Assembly (NCBI GenBank): GCA_017432285.1
Contig: JAFRJM010000006.1
Coordinates: 1-64,000, forward strand
Length of the DNA stretch: 64,000 bases
Source: Oscillospiraceae bacterium
GTDB lineage: Bacteria > Bacillota > Clostridia > Oscillospirales > Ruminococcaceae
Reading direction: 5' to 3'
A program made the translations under genes and the position numbers. The notes beneath the pieces are model-generated. The model was not told the origin of the DNA and ran no database searches. It was given only the letters and a program-made list of their open reading frames with translations. Below, piece after piece: positions 1 to 7,720 of this stretch (positions are counted from its first letter, which is position 1; each line of letters opens with the position of its first letter).

Positions 1-61
1 CTTCCTCATGTTCCCGCACAATATCTACTTTTTCTTCATAGCTAAACTGCTTGTCTCTCAT
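1..61 (-). CDS. Transposase orfA-like start, partial
   Basis: The reading frame starts at an ATG at 61-59 on the minus strand behind an AGGAGA ribosome site and continues off the left edge. The visible 20 residues begin MRDKQFSYEEKVDIVREHEE, the type of start seen in the small helix-turn-helix protein (OrfA) of IS3-family elements, which binds the element ends and is fused to the DDE transposase by frameshifting. The neighbouring inverted-repeat motif supports this. The fragment is too short to name the element or prove that it is functional. Confidence 0.5.
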   Translation of the reverse strand, partial: MRDKQFSYEEKVDIVREHEE

Positions 62-141
62 TTGTTTTTCTTCTCCTTGACTTGTTTATTATATGTCAAG
101 GTGTCCTATATTTATTTGTCTACTTTTTGGGGACCATAACA
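1..141 (-). mobile_element. IS3-family element (IS150-like group), cut by window edge
   Basis: The minus strand reads inward from about 141 as TGTTATGGTCCCCAAAAAGT, which has the form of an IS150-group terminal inverted repeat (TG, then CCCCAAAAAGT). It is followed by a short spacer, a ribosome site and the start of a transposase-like reading frame. Only this end lies in the window, so the other inverted repeat, the target duplication and the intactness of the element cannot be judged. The assignment rests on the terminal motif plus the gene start at the right distance. Confidence 0.6.
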
Positions 142-198
142 CTCAAAAAGGGACAAAGCAATCCCTTGTGTAAATTAACCAACACATAATCATAAAAA

Positions 199-243
199 GG
201 AGGTGGCGCTCCTCTCACGACTAAAGTCACGAGTGTTCGCGCC
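199..243. repeat. IS200/IS605-like structured end (remnant)
   Basis: This stretch folds on itself: GGCGC at 205-209 pairs with GCGCC at 239-243, and inside it CTCACGACTAAAGTCACGAG forms an imperfect hairpin around GACT-AA-AGTC. Stem-loops with a GACTAAAGTC core are typical of the right ends of IS200/IS605-family elements. No tnpA or tnpB frame lies beside it, so it is at most a solo end or a remnant. The call is from memory of the motif and has not been checked against ISfinder. Confidence 0.35.
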
Positions 244-277
244 AAGTATTCATGAAATAACGATTATCAGGATATTC

Positions 278-305
278 AAGCTGCATGGATTTTTCCATGC
301 AGCTT
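278..305. terminator. Strong hairpin, probable terminator
   Basis: A perfect 12-bp stem (AAGCTGCATGGA with TCCATGCAGCTT) has a TTTT loop and is followed by ATCTTTG. It separates the mobile-element debris from the lipoprotein gene. The rest of 142-388 shows no gene. Confidence 0.5.
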
Positions 306-330
306 ATCTTTGCAAAATTGTTATTTGAAC

Positions 331-360
331 TTAACACTGAAGCATTATTAATGATACAAT
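331..360 (+). promoter_or_regulatory. Candidate sigma-A promoter for the lipoprotein/M16C pair
   Basis: TTAACA (331-336) and TACAAT (355-360) are spaced by 18 bp. They lie 28 bp before the start of the lipoprotein gene and downstream of the hairpin at 278-305. Confidence 0.45.
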
Positions 361-388
361 TAAGCAACGCTTATTTTGGAGGGAACTA

Positions 389-1453
389 ATGCAGAAGATC
401 ATTGCAGTATTTCTTTTAATGCTTCTTCTCTCAAGTTGTGGCAGAAGTATGCCATATACTTTCCCTTATAATGAAGACGAAGACGAACCAGCACCGGTTG
501 AAGCTGATGACGGTATCGACTGGATATATGCGTATGAACTGGTGCTTGGAAGCGTGCCCGGACTGGCGGATTACTGCGCGTACAGTGATCTTGAAGTGAT
601 GGATCCTGGTGACGAGACGATCTCACTTAATGATTTCGAGTGCTATCATCTTATGTTCTGTGTATATGATGGGGATGACCTCGTAGTTAAAAGAAGATTT
701 GCAGTTAGCAGGATATTTCCTGTTATCTACGAACAGCAGATGGAAAAGGATTACTGGTTTGAAAGAAAAGTGCCGCTGCTTGGTCTTTCACTATACGATG
801 CGAGGCGGATCCTAAAAGAAAAAAATGTCGCAGCAGGATTTGCTTATCTCGGAGAAACCGATAACTGGTCTCAGATAGCCAGAAATACGCTTTCTAATAT
901 TATGTATGGATTTGACAGTATCCTTTCAGGGTACGGTTCAAGCGAGTATCTTATCGTGCCTACTTATCCGAATTCAGCTATAACAGTTAACCTGTATAAA
1001 AGCGGATCGGTGAAAGAGATGCTGTATCATTCTGATAACGGTGAGCCGGTGATAGTATCTGCTGACAGTGAAACAGGTAATATAGAAGTAGTGATACAGG
1101 GAGAGAGCGGCACAGTTGTCTTCCGCCCAGAGCCGATAATCACTGAAATAGTGAGCGATGATGGGGCTGTAATCACGAGTCTTATAGATATTCTTGATAT
1201 CGGCATCCCGTTCGATATGGACAGATTGCTTGAAACTGCACTGGCCAGCGATCCTTCTCTCGAAGGCATGAGCATGATGGTCGATGAGGGAAATGTGATC
1301 AATCTGCAGTATCATCCCTGTCAGGTGGTGTGGTTCGGTACTGACAGAAACGAATCGTTTGTCCGTGAACATATGCTGGCAATCTCAGATGATTACCAAT
1401 GGGTCTTTGAATACAGTGCAGCAGATGATATCTGGTATCAGATCGTGTCGTGA
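389..1453 (+). CDS. Predicted lipoprotein of unknown function
   Basis: I do not recognise the family. The protein has 354 residues. It starts with a short basic n-region, a leucine-rich core and a lipobox (LLSSC, Cys about residue 17), so it should be lipid-anchored on the outer face of the membrane. A short acidic linker rich in Glu, Asp and Pro follows, then a long soluble region without an obvious repeat or catalytic motif. Start choice is firm: GGAGGG lies at 378-383, six bases before the ATG. The M16C protease gene begins 34 bp downstream with no terminator between, so the two are probably co-transcribed. It could be a substrate-binding or sensing lipoprotein. Confidence 0.8.
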   Translation: MQKIIAVFLLMLLLSSCGRSMPYTFPYNEDEDEPAPVEADDGIDWIYAYELVLGSVPGLADYCAYSDLEVMDPGDETISLNDFECYHLMFCVYDGDDLVVKRRFAVSRIFPVIYEQQMEKDYWFERKVPLLGLSLYDARRILKEKNVAAGFAYLGETDNWSQIARNTLSNIMYGFDSILSGYGSSEYLIVPTYPNSAITVNLYKSGSVKEMLYHSDNGEPVIVSADSETGNIEVVIQGESGTVVFRPEPIITEIVSDDGAVITSLIDILDIGIPFDMDRLLETALASDPSLEGMSMMVDEGNVINLQYHPCQVVWFGTDRNESFVREHMLAISDDYQWVFEYSAADDIWYQIVS

Positions 1454-1487
1454 TTCAGTGAGCAAAAATACTAAGGAGTATACATAT

Positions 1488-4358
1488 ATGTTTGACAAAG
1501 TTGGCGAATGCTATAAAGGCTTCAAAGTGACAAGGATCCGTACATCGGACGAGTTCCAGGGCCGTATGGTTGAGCTTATTTATGAGAAGACAGGAACAGA
1601 AGTAGTCTGGATGGACAATGGCCTTGCAAATAAGCTGTTCTCCGTTATTTTCAAAACGCTTCCAGAAAATAGCACAGGTGTGTTCCACATCCTGGAGCAC
1701 TCGCTGCTGAACGGCTCAAAGAAGTTCCCGGTAAGAGAGCCTTTTGTGCAGTTGCTGAAAACGTCCATGAATACTTTCTTGAACGCGCTGACATTTCCAG
1801 ACATGACGATATTCCCAGTATCCAGCCGAAATACCAGGGATTATCTAAATCTGGCGGAAGTATATCTTGATTCAGTCTTTGCCCCTCTTTTCCTCGAGAA
1901 TCCGTTCATCTTCTATCAGGAAGCATGGCATATCGAAGAAGGGGAGGACGGATACGCTTTCAACGGTGTCGTATACAATGAGATGAAGGGCTCCATGAGC
2001 AGCCTGGATCGTCTTGTTGAGCAGAAGGTAATGGAGGGAATGTTCCCGGACCACTGCTACGGATACAATTCCGGCGGAGAACCTGCAGTCATACCTCAGC
2101 TCACATATGAGGATGCAAGAAATACTTATCTGAAGTATTATCACCCATCTAATGCAAAAATCTTCCTTGACGGTGACATACCTGCTGAAGAGACTTTTGA
2201 CCTGATAGAGTCTTATCTGTCACAGTATGAGAAACGTGAAGGCAGTTTTGATATTCCTTATCAGATACCGGCTTTTTCTGAGACAACGATCAGTTACGAG
2301 CTTCCTAAAGAAGAAGATCCCGAAGACAAAGAGATCCTCTCTATCGGTGTTCTGTTCGGCACCTGGGAGGAGAGAGCGAAGAATCTTGCTGTCGGGGTGC
2401 TGAAAAATGTGCTGTTCGACTCCAATGAATCGCCGATCAAACGTGCATTGCTTTCTTCGGGACTGGCCAAGGAGATGATCGTGGGAGTGGAAGATTCTTT
2501 CCAGCAGTCATATCTTCAGATAACAGTTAAAAACATGCTTACTGGAAAAGCAGATGAGGTTATAAAGGTAATAAAAGAAGCCGCAGCTAATGAACTGGAA
2601 AAAGGTATCGACCGCAAGGCGCTGATAGCCTCGGAGAACCTTATGGAATTCAGGATGCTCGAACCGGATGAGCCTCAGGGACTGGATCATGTGCTTAGCG
2701 CCACAGGAAGCTGGATATATGGCGGAGATCCGATCCAGTATCTGGAATATAAAGAAGATTTCGCAAAGGTCCGCGCAATGATCGACAGTGGCGAGATGGA
2801 GCAGCTGCTTAAAGAACTTATCATAGATAATGACACATGGTGCGTTGTCCATGCCATTCCTTCGCACACGTTCGGAGAGGAAGAGCGAGAGAAGGAAAAA
2901 GAGCGGGTAAAGGCGATAACAGATCTTTGGACAGAGGAACAGATCGAGGAGAACCGCAGCTTTAACGAAAGGCTTAATCAGTGGCAGAATACTCCTGATA
3001 CACCCGAGCAGCTTGCAACTGTACCTGTCCTCACTCTGGATGAAGTCAATATAGATCCTGATTTCGTAAGCACAGAAGAGAGCGAAGAGGACGGTGTTAA
3101 AGTCCTGTTCCACGAAGTGGCCTGCCCAGGTGTAGTGCACTTCACCATGTATTTCAAGCTGACAGATTACGAGGCTGATGACCTCTTTAAGATCGCAAGG
3201 GCGTGCAATCTCTTCGGAAAGCTTTCAACAGAAAATTACAGTGCGCTTGACCTTCAGCAGGAGGCTAAACTGACTGTCGGGCGTATGGATGTATCCTTTG
3301 ATATCGGGTCAAGGAAAGACCAGAGAGACAGGTGTACACCTTTCCTGACCGTCACCTGCAGTGTGCTGGAGGATAAACTTGAGGATGCTCAGAAGCTGAT
3401 CCTTGAGATCCTGCAGAAGACTGATTTTGATCAGCCTGAAAAGATCAAAGAGATATTCGTACAGGCTTATGAGGTCTTCAAAATGATGCCTGTTAACGGT
3501 GGACATTCACTGGCAATAAAGAATGTCATGTCCGGATACAGCGCTGCAGGAGCGCTTTCTGACCGCATTTCCGGCTATTCCGCTATCCTTGAGATGAAAG
3601 ATCTAGTAGAGTCGTTTGATGAAAAAGCGCCTGCCTTTATCGAATTCATGAAGTCTGTCCAAAAGACAGTGTTCTGCAAGGAAAGGCTGTTCACAAGTAT
3701 CTCAGCAAGCCATCCGGTATCACTTCACACATTGCTGTCAGCACTTCCTGATGGTGAAGCGGTTGCGGACAATGCCTCGTTCACAGCGGATCTTCCGACA
3801 GCTATGGGATGTCCTATCCCTGCTAAGATAGGGTATTCTGCTCAGGGTAAGATGTTTGACGAAGAGTTCGACGGAAGTATGCGTGTAGCTGCAAACATCA
3901 TATCGCTGGGGTTCCTTTGGGATATGGTACGCGTTCAGGGAGGAGCATACGGAACCGGAATAGTTGCAAGGAAGAACGGAGGGATAACCTCGTATTCATA
4001 CAGAGATCCTCAGCCGGTTGCTTCAGTTGGTGTCAACAAGATGATCCCGGAATTCCTGAAACAGTTCTGTGAAAGCGACGAGTCTATAGAAGGATTTATC
4101 ATCTCCACTCTTTCAGAAGACGAACCGCTGAGGACTCCGCGTGAGCAGGGAGCATACGGAGACCGTATATGGCTGTCCGGATACACATTTGAGGAACTGC
4201 GTAATGAGCGTCTTGAGATCCTGAATACAACAAAAGAGAAGATACTGTCTGATCTCCATTACTGGGAAGATTTCGCCAATGAAGGCGCATTCTCGATAGT
4301 AGGAATCGAAGATATGCTGAAGGACCAGGGCGATATTGTGATCTGTAAATTGAGTTAA
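1488..4358 (+). CDS. M16C metalloprotease, presequence-protease (PreP) type
   Basis: This is a zinc peptidase of family M16, subfamily C, which degrades peptides inside a closed chamber made by two homologous halves. The inverted zinc motif HILEH lies at residues 67-71, and a conserved Glu follows in the NEMKGSMSS stretch. The length of 956 residues fits the fused two-half enzymes of this family. The central region and the C-terminal part (GGAYGTG, residues about 830) match the inactive second half. I chose ATG 1488 because AAGGAG precedes it by about 10 bases; an upstream in-frame ATG at 1359 lies inside the lipoprotein gene and lacks a ribosome site. There is no signal peptide, so it should be cytoplasmic, with a likely role in peptide turnover. 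Confidence 0.92.
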   Translation: MFDKVGECYKGFKVTRIRTSDEFQGRMVELIYEKTGTEVVWMDNGLANKLFSVIFKTLPENSTGVFHILEHSLLNGSKKFPVREPFVQLLKTSMNTFLNALTFPDMTIFPVSSRNTRDYLNLAEVYLDSVFAPLFLENPFIFYQEAWHIEEGEDGYAFNGVVYNEMKGSMSSLDRLVEQKVMEGMFPDHCYGYNSGGEPAVIPQLTYEDARNTYLKYYHPSNAKIFLDGDIPAEETFDLIESYLSQYEKREGSFDIPYQIPAFSETTISYELPKEEDPEDKEILSIGVLFGTWEERAKNLAVGVLKNVLFDSNESPIKRALLSSGLAKEMIVGVEDSFQQSYLQITVKNMLTGKADEVIKVIKEAAANELEKGIDRKALIASENLMEFRMLEPDEPQGLDHVLSATGSWIYGGDPIQYLEYKEDFAKVRAMIDSGEMEQLLKELIIDNDTWCVVHAIPSHTFGEEEREKEKERVKAITDLWTEEQIEENRSFNERLNQWQNTPDTPEQLATVPVLTLDEVNIDPDFVSTEESEEDGVKVLFHEVACPGVVHFTMYFKLTDYEADDLFKIARACNLFGKLSTENYSALDLQQEAKLTVGRMDVSFDIGSRKDQRDRCTPFLTVTCSVLEDKLEDAQKLILEILQKTDFDQPEKIKEIFVQAYEVFKMMPVNGGHSLAIKNVMSGYSAAGALSDRISGYSAILEMKDLVESFDEKAPAFIEFMKSVQKTVFCKERLFTSISASHPVSLHTLLSALPDGEAVADNASFTADLPTAMGCPIPAKIGYSAQGKMFDEEFDGSMRVAANIISLGFLWDMVRVQGGAYGTGIVARKNGGITSYSYRDPQPVASVGVNKMIPEFLKQFCESDESIEGFIISTLSEDEPLRTPREQGAYGDRIWLSGYTFEELRNERLEILNTTKEKILSDLHYWEDFANEGAFSIVGIEDMLKDQGDIVICKLS

Positions 4359-4365
4359 AAGGTGT

Positions 4366-4394
4366 GCCCCGGCTGCGTTGACCGCAGTCGGGGC
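4366..4394 (+). terminator. Hairpin after M16C gene
   Basis: GCCCCGGCTGCG pairs with CGCAGTCGGGGC around a five-base loop, a 12-bp stem with one G-T pair. It lacks a good T-run, so termination may be partial. The loop also contains the -35 box of the next promoter. Confidence 0.5.
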
Positions 4395-4406
4395 AGATGT
4401 TATACT
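4378..4406 (+). promoter_or_regulatory. Promoter for the ABC-F leader
   Basis: TTGACC (4378-4383), a 17-bp spacer and TATACT (4401-4406) form a near-consensus sigma-A promoter. Transcription would start near 4413 and give a leader of about 195 nt before the ABC-F start codon. Confidence 0.6.
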
Positions 4407-4432
4407 TGAAAAAACAGGAATGGAGAAAGGGA

Positions 4433-4444
4433 ATGTACAGATAA
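4433..4444 (+). CDS. Three-codon upstream ORF (Met-Tyr-Arg) in the ABC-F leader
   Basis: ATG TAC AGA TAA is preceded by GGAG at 4422-4425, seven bases before the ATG, which is a good initiation signal for an otherwise pointless ORF. It lies near the start of the predicted leader RNA and upstream of three hairpins. Very short upstream ORFs sit in ribosome-mediated attenuators of antibiotic-resistance ABC-F genes in Firmicutes. A longer overlapping candidate (10 codons from ATG 4420) has a poorer ribosome site. Confidence 0.45.
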   Translation: MYR

Positions 4445-4472
4445 CCTTCTGATAGGAATCGCTATAAGATAA

Positions 4473-4592
4473 AGAGCCAATATAGGGCTCTGTTTGCGGT
4501 GGCCTTTCAGATGCTGTACACCTTCGGACTTTCATCTTTAGTCGGAAGTCTTGTTTGTGTCGGTCTGTGCGGTCACCCGTACAGATTTTTTG
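4473..4592 (+). promoter_or_regulatory. Attenuator-like leader structures with terminator before ABC-F gene
   Basis: Three hairpins follow the short ORF: AGAGCC/GGCTCT (4473-4491), CTTCGGACT/AGTCGGAAG with one mismatch (4522-4548), and a 9-bp stem TCTGTGCGG/CCGTACAGA (4564-4585) followed by six Ts (4586-4591), which is a clear intrinsic terminator. CTGTAC at 4514-4519 can pair with GTACAG at 4579-4584 and would break the terminator, so an antiterminator form is possible. The terminator ends only 18 bases before the ABC-F start codon, so it must act on that gene. Confidence 0.6.
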
Positions 4593-4609
4593 TTTGGAGG
4601 AATTGCATA

Positions 4610-6148
4610 GTGCTGCAGATCAGAGATCTATCTATAATGCACAGAAAGGATCTTCACACGATCCTTGAAGGGTTTTCCTGTACCCTTAACCGCGGAGACA
4701 AGGCTGTTATCATCGGAGAGGAGGGCAACGGGAAGTCCACTCTGCTGAAATGGATATATGACCCGATGCTCATCGATGGGTATGCAGATGCAGAGGGAAC
4801 ATGCTCATATAACGGAGAAAAGCTGTCATATCTGCCACAGGAGCTTCCGGATCAGTACAGGGGCCTTACAGTATATGAATATTTCTGTGAGTACCCGCTG
4901 TTTCATGAAGTAAGTCCTAAAGAATTAATTGCGCAGTCTGCTAAATTCGGATTTGATCCGGATTTTGTATACAGCGACAGAATAATGGAAACTTTATCCG
5001 GCGGAGAGAAAGTAAAGACTCAGATGCTCCGTATATTGCTTGAAGAGCCTACAGTCCTTCTTCTGGACGAACCTTCCAATGACATCGACATCGAGATGCT
5101 CGAGTGGATGGAAAAGACCATCTCAGATTTCAAGGGAATAGTATTATTTATATCCCACGATGAGACTCTAATCGAGAACACTGCTAACATGGTCATCCAT
5201 CTGGAACAGCTGTACCGCAAGAGAGAATGCAGGTATACAGTTGCGAGAGTGCCGTATGCGGTATATGCATCTCAGCGCGTTAATGCGTTGGAAAATCAGG
5301 AGCAGCAGGCGAGACAGGATATCCGTGAAAAGAAGATAAGGGATGAGAAATTCCGCAGGATAGCGCAGAAGGTCGAACAGGCTCAGAACAATATAAGCCA
5401 GAGCGATCCGCATGGCGGAAGACTTCTCAAAAAGAAGATGAAGGCAGTAAAGTCTCTGGAACATCGTTTTGAGAGGGAAGACGAGTCCATGACGGAGATG
5501 CCTTACGCAGAAGAAGCGATCAACTTCAGGCTTGGTTCGGAAGAAAATGCTGTACCTAACGGAAAAACGGTCCTGGATTTTGGCCCGACGAATATAGTAA
5601 TACCTGAAGGTACTGAGGTCTTGTCATGCGGTGTGGAACTGTCTGTCCGGGGCCCTGAGAAGATCGGAATAATCGGAAAGAACGGTGCAGGAAAGACCAC
5701 GCTTTTGAAGAAGATACTGGAGACATTAGAGGACAGGAGCGATCTGAGGATAGAGTATATGCCTCAGAATTATATGGATCTTCTTGATCCCGAAGCGACT
5801 CCGGTCGAGAGCATCTGCAATAAAGGCGACCCTGAGGAGAGAAAGATGGTGCGGAACTGGCTTGCAGCTCTTAAATTCACAGCTGAAGAGATGGACCGCC
5901 CGGTCAAAGAGCTGTCTGGCGGACAGAAAGCGAAGATATTCCTGCTGAGGATGAACACGTTCGGGGCGAATGTGCTTATACTCGATGAACCGACCAGAAA
6001 CTTTTCTCCTTTGTCAGGCCCGGTGATCCGTTCAATGCTGAGCAATTTCCCCGGAGCTATAATCAGTGTCTCGCATGACAGGAAGTATCTGGCTGAAGTC
6101 TGTGACAGGGTCCTCAGACTCACTGAGGAAGGTCTTTCTGAAGCTTGA
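4610..6148 (+). CDS. ABC-F family ATPase (ribosome-protection type candidate)
   Basis: This soluble protein of 512 residues has two ABC ATPase domains and no membrane segment. Domain 1 has Walker A GEEGNGKST, signature LSGGE and Walker B LLLDEPSND. A charged linker with coiled-coil character (about residues 210-290) follows. Domain 2 has GKNGAGKTT, LSGGQ and LILDEPTRNFSPLSGP. ABC-F proteins bind the ribosomal E site, and some dislodge antibiotics; the EPTRNFSPLS form is common in such Firmicute proteins. I chose GTG 4610 because GGAGG at 4596-4600 precedes it; an upstream in-frame start at 4499 would run through the leader terminator. The leader suggests antibiotic-inducible expression, but the drug spectrum cannot be read from sequence. 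Confidence 0.88.
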   Translation: MLQIRDLSIMHRKDLHTILEGFSCTLNRGDKAVIIGEEGNGKSTLLKWIYDPMLIDGYADAEGTCSYNGEKLSYLPQELPDQYRGLTVYEYFCEYPLFHEVSPKELIAQSAKFGFDPDFVYSDRIMETLSGGEKVKTQMLRILLEEPTVLLLDEPSNDIDIEMLEWMEKTISDFKGIVLFISHDETLIENTANMVIHLEQLYRKRECRYTVARVPYAVYASQRVNALENQEQQARQDIREKKIRDEKFRRIAQKVEQAQNNISQSDPHGGRLLKKKMKAVKSLEHRFEREDESMTEMPYAEEAINFRLGSEENAVPNGKTVLDFGPTNIVIPEGTEVLSCGVELSVRGPEKIGIIGKNGAGKTTLLKKILETLEDRSDLRIEYMPQNYMDLLDPEATPVESICNKGDPEERKMVRNWLAALKFTAEEMDRPVKELSGGQKAKIFLLRMNTFGANVLILDEPTRNFSPLSGPVIRSMLSNFPGAIISVSHDRKYLAEVCDRVLRLTEEGLSEA

Positions 6149-6161
6149 GATCACACAAATA

Positions 6162-6198
6162 GAAGCTGAGATCCATTCAGGAAATCAGCTTCTTTTTT
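6162..6198 (+). terminator. Intrinsic terminator after the ABC-F gene
   Basis: GAAGCTGA pairs with TCAGCTTC across a 15-base loop and is followed directly by TTTTTT (6193-6198). It separates the ABC-F gene from the convergent peptidase gene. Confidence 0.75.
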
Positions 6199-6213
6199 GA
6201 TGCCTGGATTCAG

Positions 6214-7677
6214 TTATTCAGTCGGATTATTTCCGAGGACGAATTTCCTGATATCATCAGCCAGTTCTTTTGTGTTTTCTTCTGAGATGTAGATCATGTG
6301 ACCAGAACGGTACCCTTTCACGAATACACGGTCTTTCGGAAGACCTGCGTGATCCATGGTGTAATAGACCATACCGATTTCAGTGCAGTCATCATACCAT
6401 CCGTTTGCAAAGAAAGTGCGCATACCGAATGTGGAAGTCATAGCAGAGCGCAGACGCTCTGCAGTGGTGCCGCCTTTAGTCTCTTCGTTCCATGCATATT
6501 TGTCGTCTTTATCTCTGTACAGCATGTATGTGAGATACTGGCGGTCAAGCTTTACATTCAGGTATGGGAGGATCACTCCGTTGAGAGCGGAATAGAAGAA
6601 CGCGTCGTAGCGGTCACCTGTGGCGTCGACCCACGGGCCGACTTTCTCTTCGACTTTTCCCGGAACAAGGAGCGGTCTTGTCAGACGGCCGTCATAGCGC
6701 GAACACGCAAGGCCTTTGTGTTTGATGACCTCACTGCGGAATGAATCCTCATCTACTCTAAGTGCTCTTGCCTCAAGGTACTCTTTGGATACACCGATAT
6801 AGTAAGATATCTTCTTGATTATCTCTTCACGCTCTTCGCCTACGAGAGACTCTCCGCGGTACAAAGCAAGCAGATAGTCATGGTCAGCGAATGCTTTTGC
6901 TTCTTTTACGAATTCTTCAACTGACTGGTCAGACGGATGATTGTGATAATGGTTGATGGCTGCAAAAGTGGGGAAATAGAGAACAGAATCCTCGACCTGG
7001 ACCTCACGGTTGAAGTATTTGCCGACAGTGACAGTGTTTCCTATCATGACGATTCCGTCGAATCTGAGTCCGTAACCTCTTTCTTTTCCCATCTCTGCAG
7101 CGATGCCTGCAGCTGTGGCGCTTCTTGTGCATCCGTATGACTCGCCGATGAGGTATTTCGGAGACAGCCAGCGGTTATATCTGTGGCACCAGCCTTCGAT
7201 AAAGGTAAGCAGGGCTTCTGCATCTTCCTCTATGCCGAAGAATTCCTTTGCGTGCTCTGTGTCAAAGAGGACACCATAACCTGTGCCGACCGGATCAATG
7301 ATGACCATGTCTGCAACATCAAGAAGACAGTCCGGGTTGTCGATCACTTCATAGGGAGGGAGAGAAGTCGGTCTGTCCACTTCCGGCTCATATTTGACAC
7401 GTTTTGTCCCGAAAAAGCCTGCATGGACATACATGGAGCAGCTTCCCGGGCCGCCGTTATATGCGAAGATAACAGGCCGGTTCGGGTTTGTGTCGGTCTT
7501 GTTGAAATAAGAATAGGAGAAGAGGGTAGCGATCGCTTTTCCTGCATTGTCATAAAAGACGTTGTCTTCACATACAGTGTGGTAGGCTATCTCTTTCCCG
7601 TTAAGGGTGATGGTGTGGTCGCTTTCAAATTTCTTTGGCACGAAAGTCGCCGCATCAAATTTTTCGGTTTTGTACAT
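6214..7677 (-). CDS. S10-type serine carboxypeptidase homologue, cytoplasmic
   Basis: This is an alpha/beta-hydrolase of the serine carboxypeptidase (S10) family, which removes C-terminal residues from peptides. NGGPGS (residues 74-79) forms the oxyanion region, GESYG carries the nucleophile Ser180, an Asp follows in NGWYDD, and the His is in SGHMIY near the C-terminus. The length of 487 fits the family. Secreted and vacuolar members have signal peptides, but this one starts MYKTEKFDAATF with no hydrophobic stretch, so it should stay in the cytoplasm. It lies 43 bp behind icd and is probably the last gene of the citrate-synthase operon. A metabolic link to that pathway is not obvious. Confidence 0.85.
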   Translation of the reverse strand: MYKTEKFDAATFVPKKFESDHTITLNGKEIAYHTVCEDNVFYDNAGKAIATLFSYSYFNKTDTNPNRPVIFAYNGGPGSCSMYVHAGFFGTKRVKYEPEVDRPTSLPPYEVIDNPDCLLDVADMVIIDPVGTGYGVLFDTEHAKEFFGIEEDAEALLTFIEGWCHRYNRWLSPKYLIGESYGCTRSATAAGIAAEMGKERGYGLRFDGIVMIGNTVTVGKYFNREVQVEDSVLYFPTFAAINHYHNHPSDQSVEEFVKEAKAFADHDYLLALYRGESLVGEEREEIIKKISYYIGVSKEYLEARALRVDEDSFRSEVIKHKGLACSRYDGRLTRPLLVPGKVEEKVGPWVDATGDRYDAFFYSALNGVILPYLNVKLDRQYLTYMLYRDKDDKYAWNEETKGGTTAERLRSAMTSTFGMRTFFANGWYDDCTEIGMVYYTMDHAGLPKDRVFVKGYRSGHMIYISEENTKELADDIRKFVLGNNPTE

Positions 7678-7720
7678 TTGTCGTTTACCTCACTCTATTT
7701 ATATTTTTTAAACGTAATAA

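Noticed and set aside
2508..3140. 210-residue minus-strand frame inside the M16C gene
   Set aside because: It is antisense to a well-supported gene, has no ribosome site and no recognisable motif.
4420..4452. Ten-codon upstream ORF in the ABC-F leader
   Set aside because: Its ribosome site is weaker than that of the overlapping three-codon ORF; kept only as an alternative.
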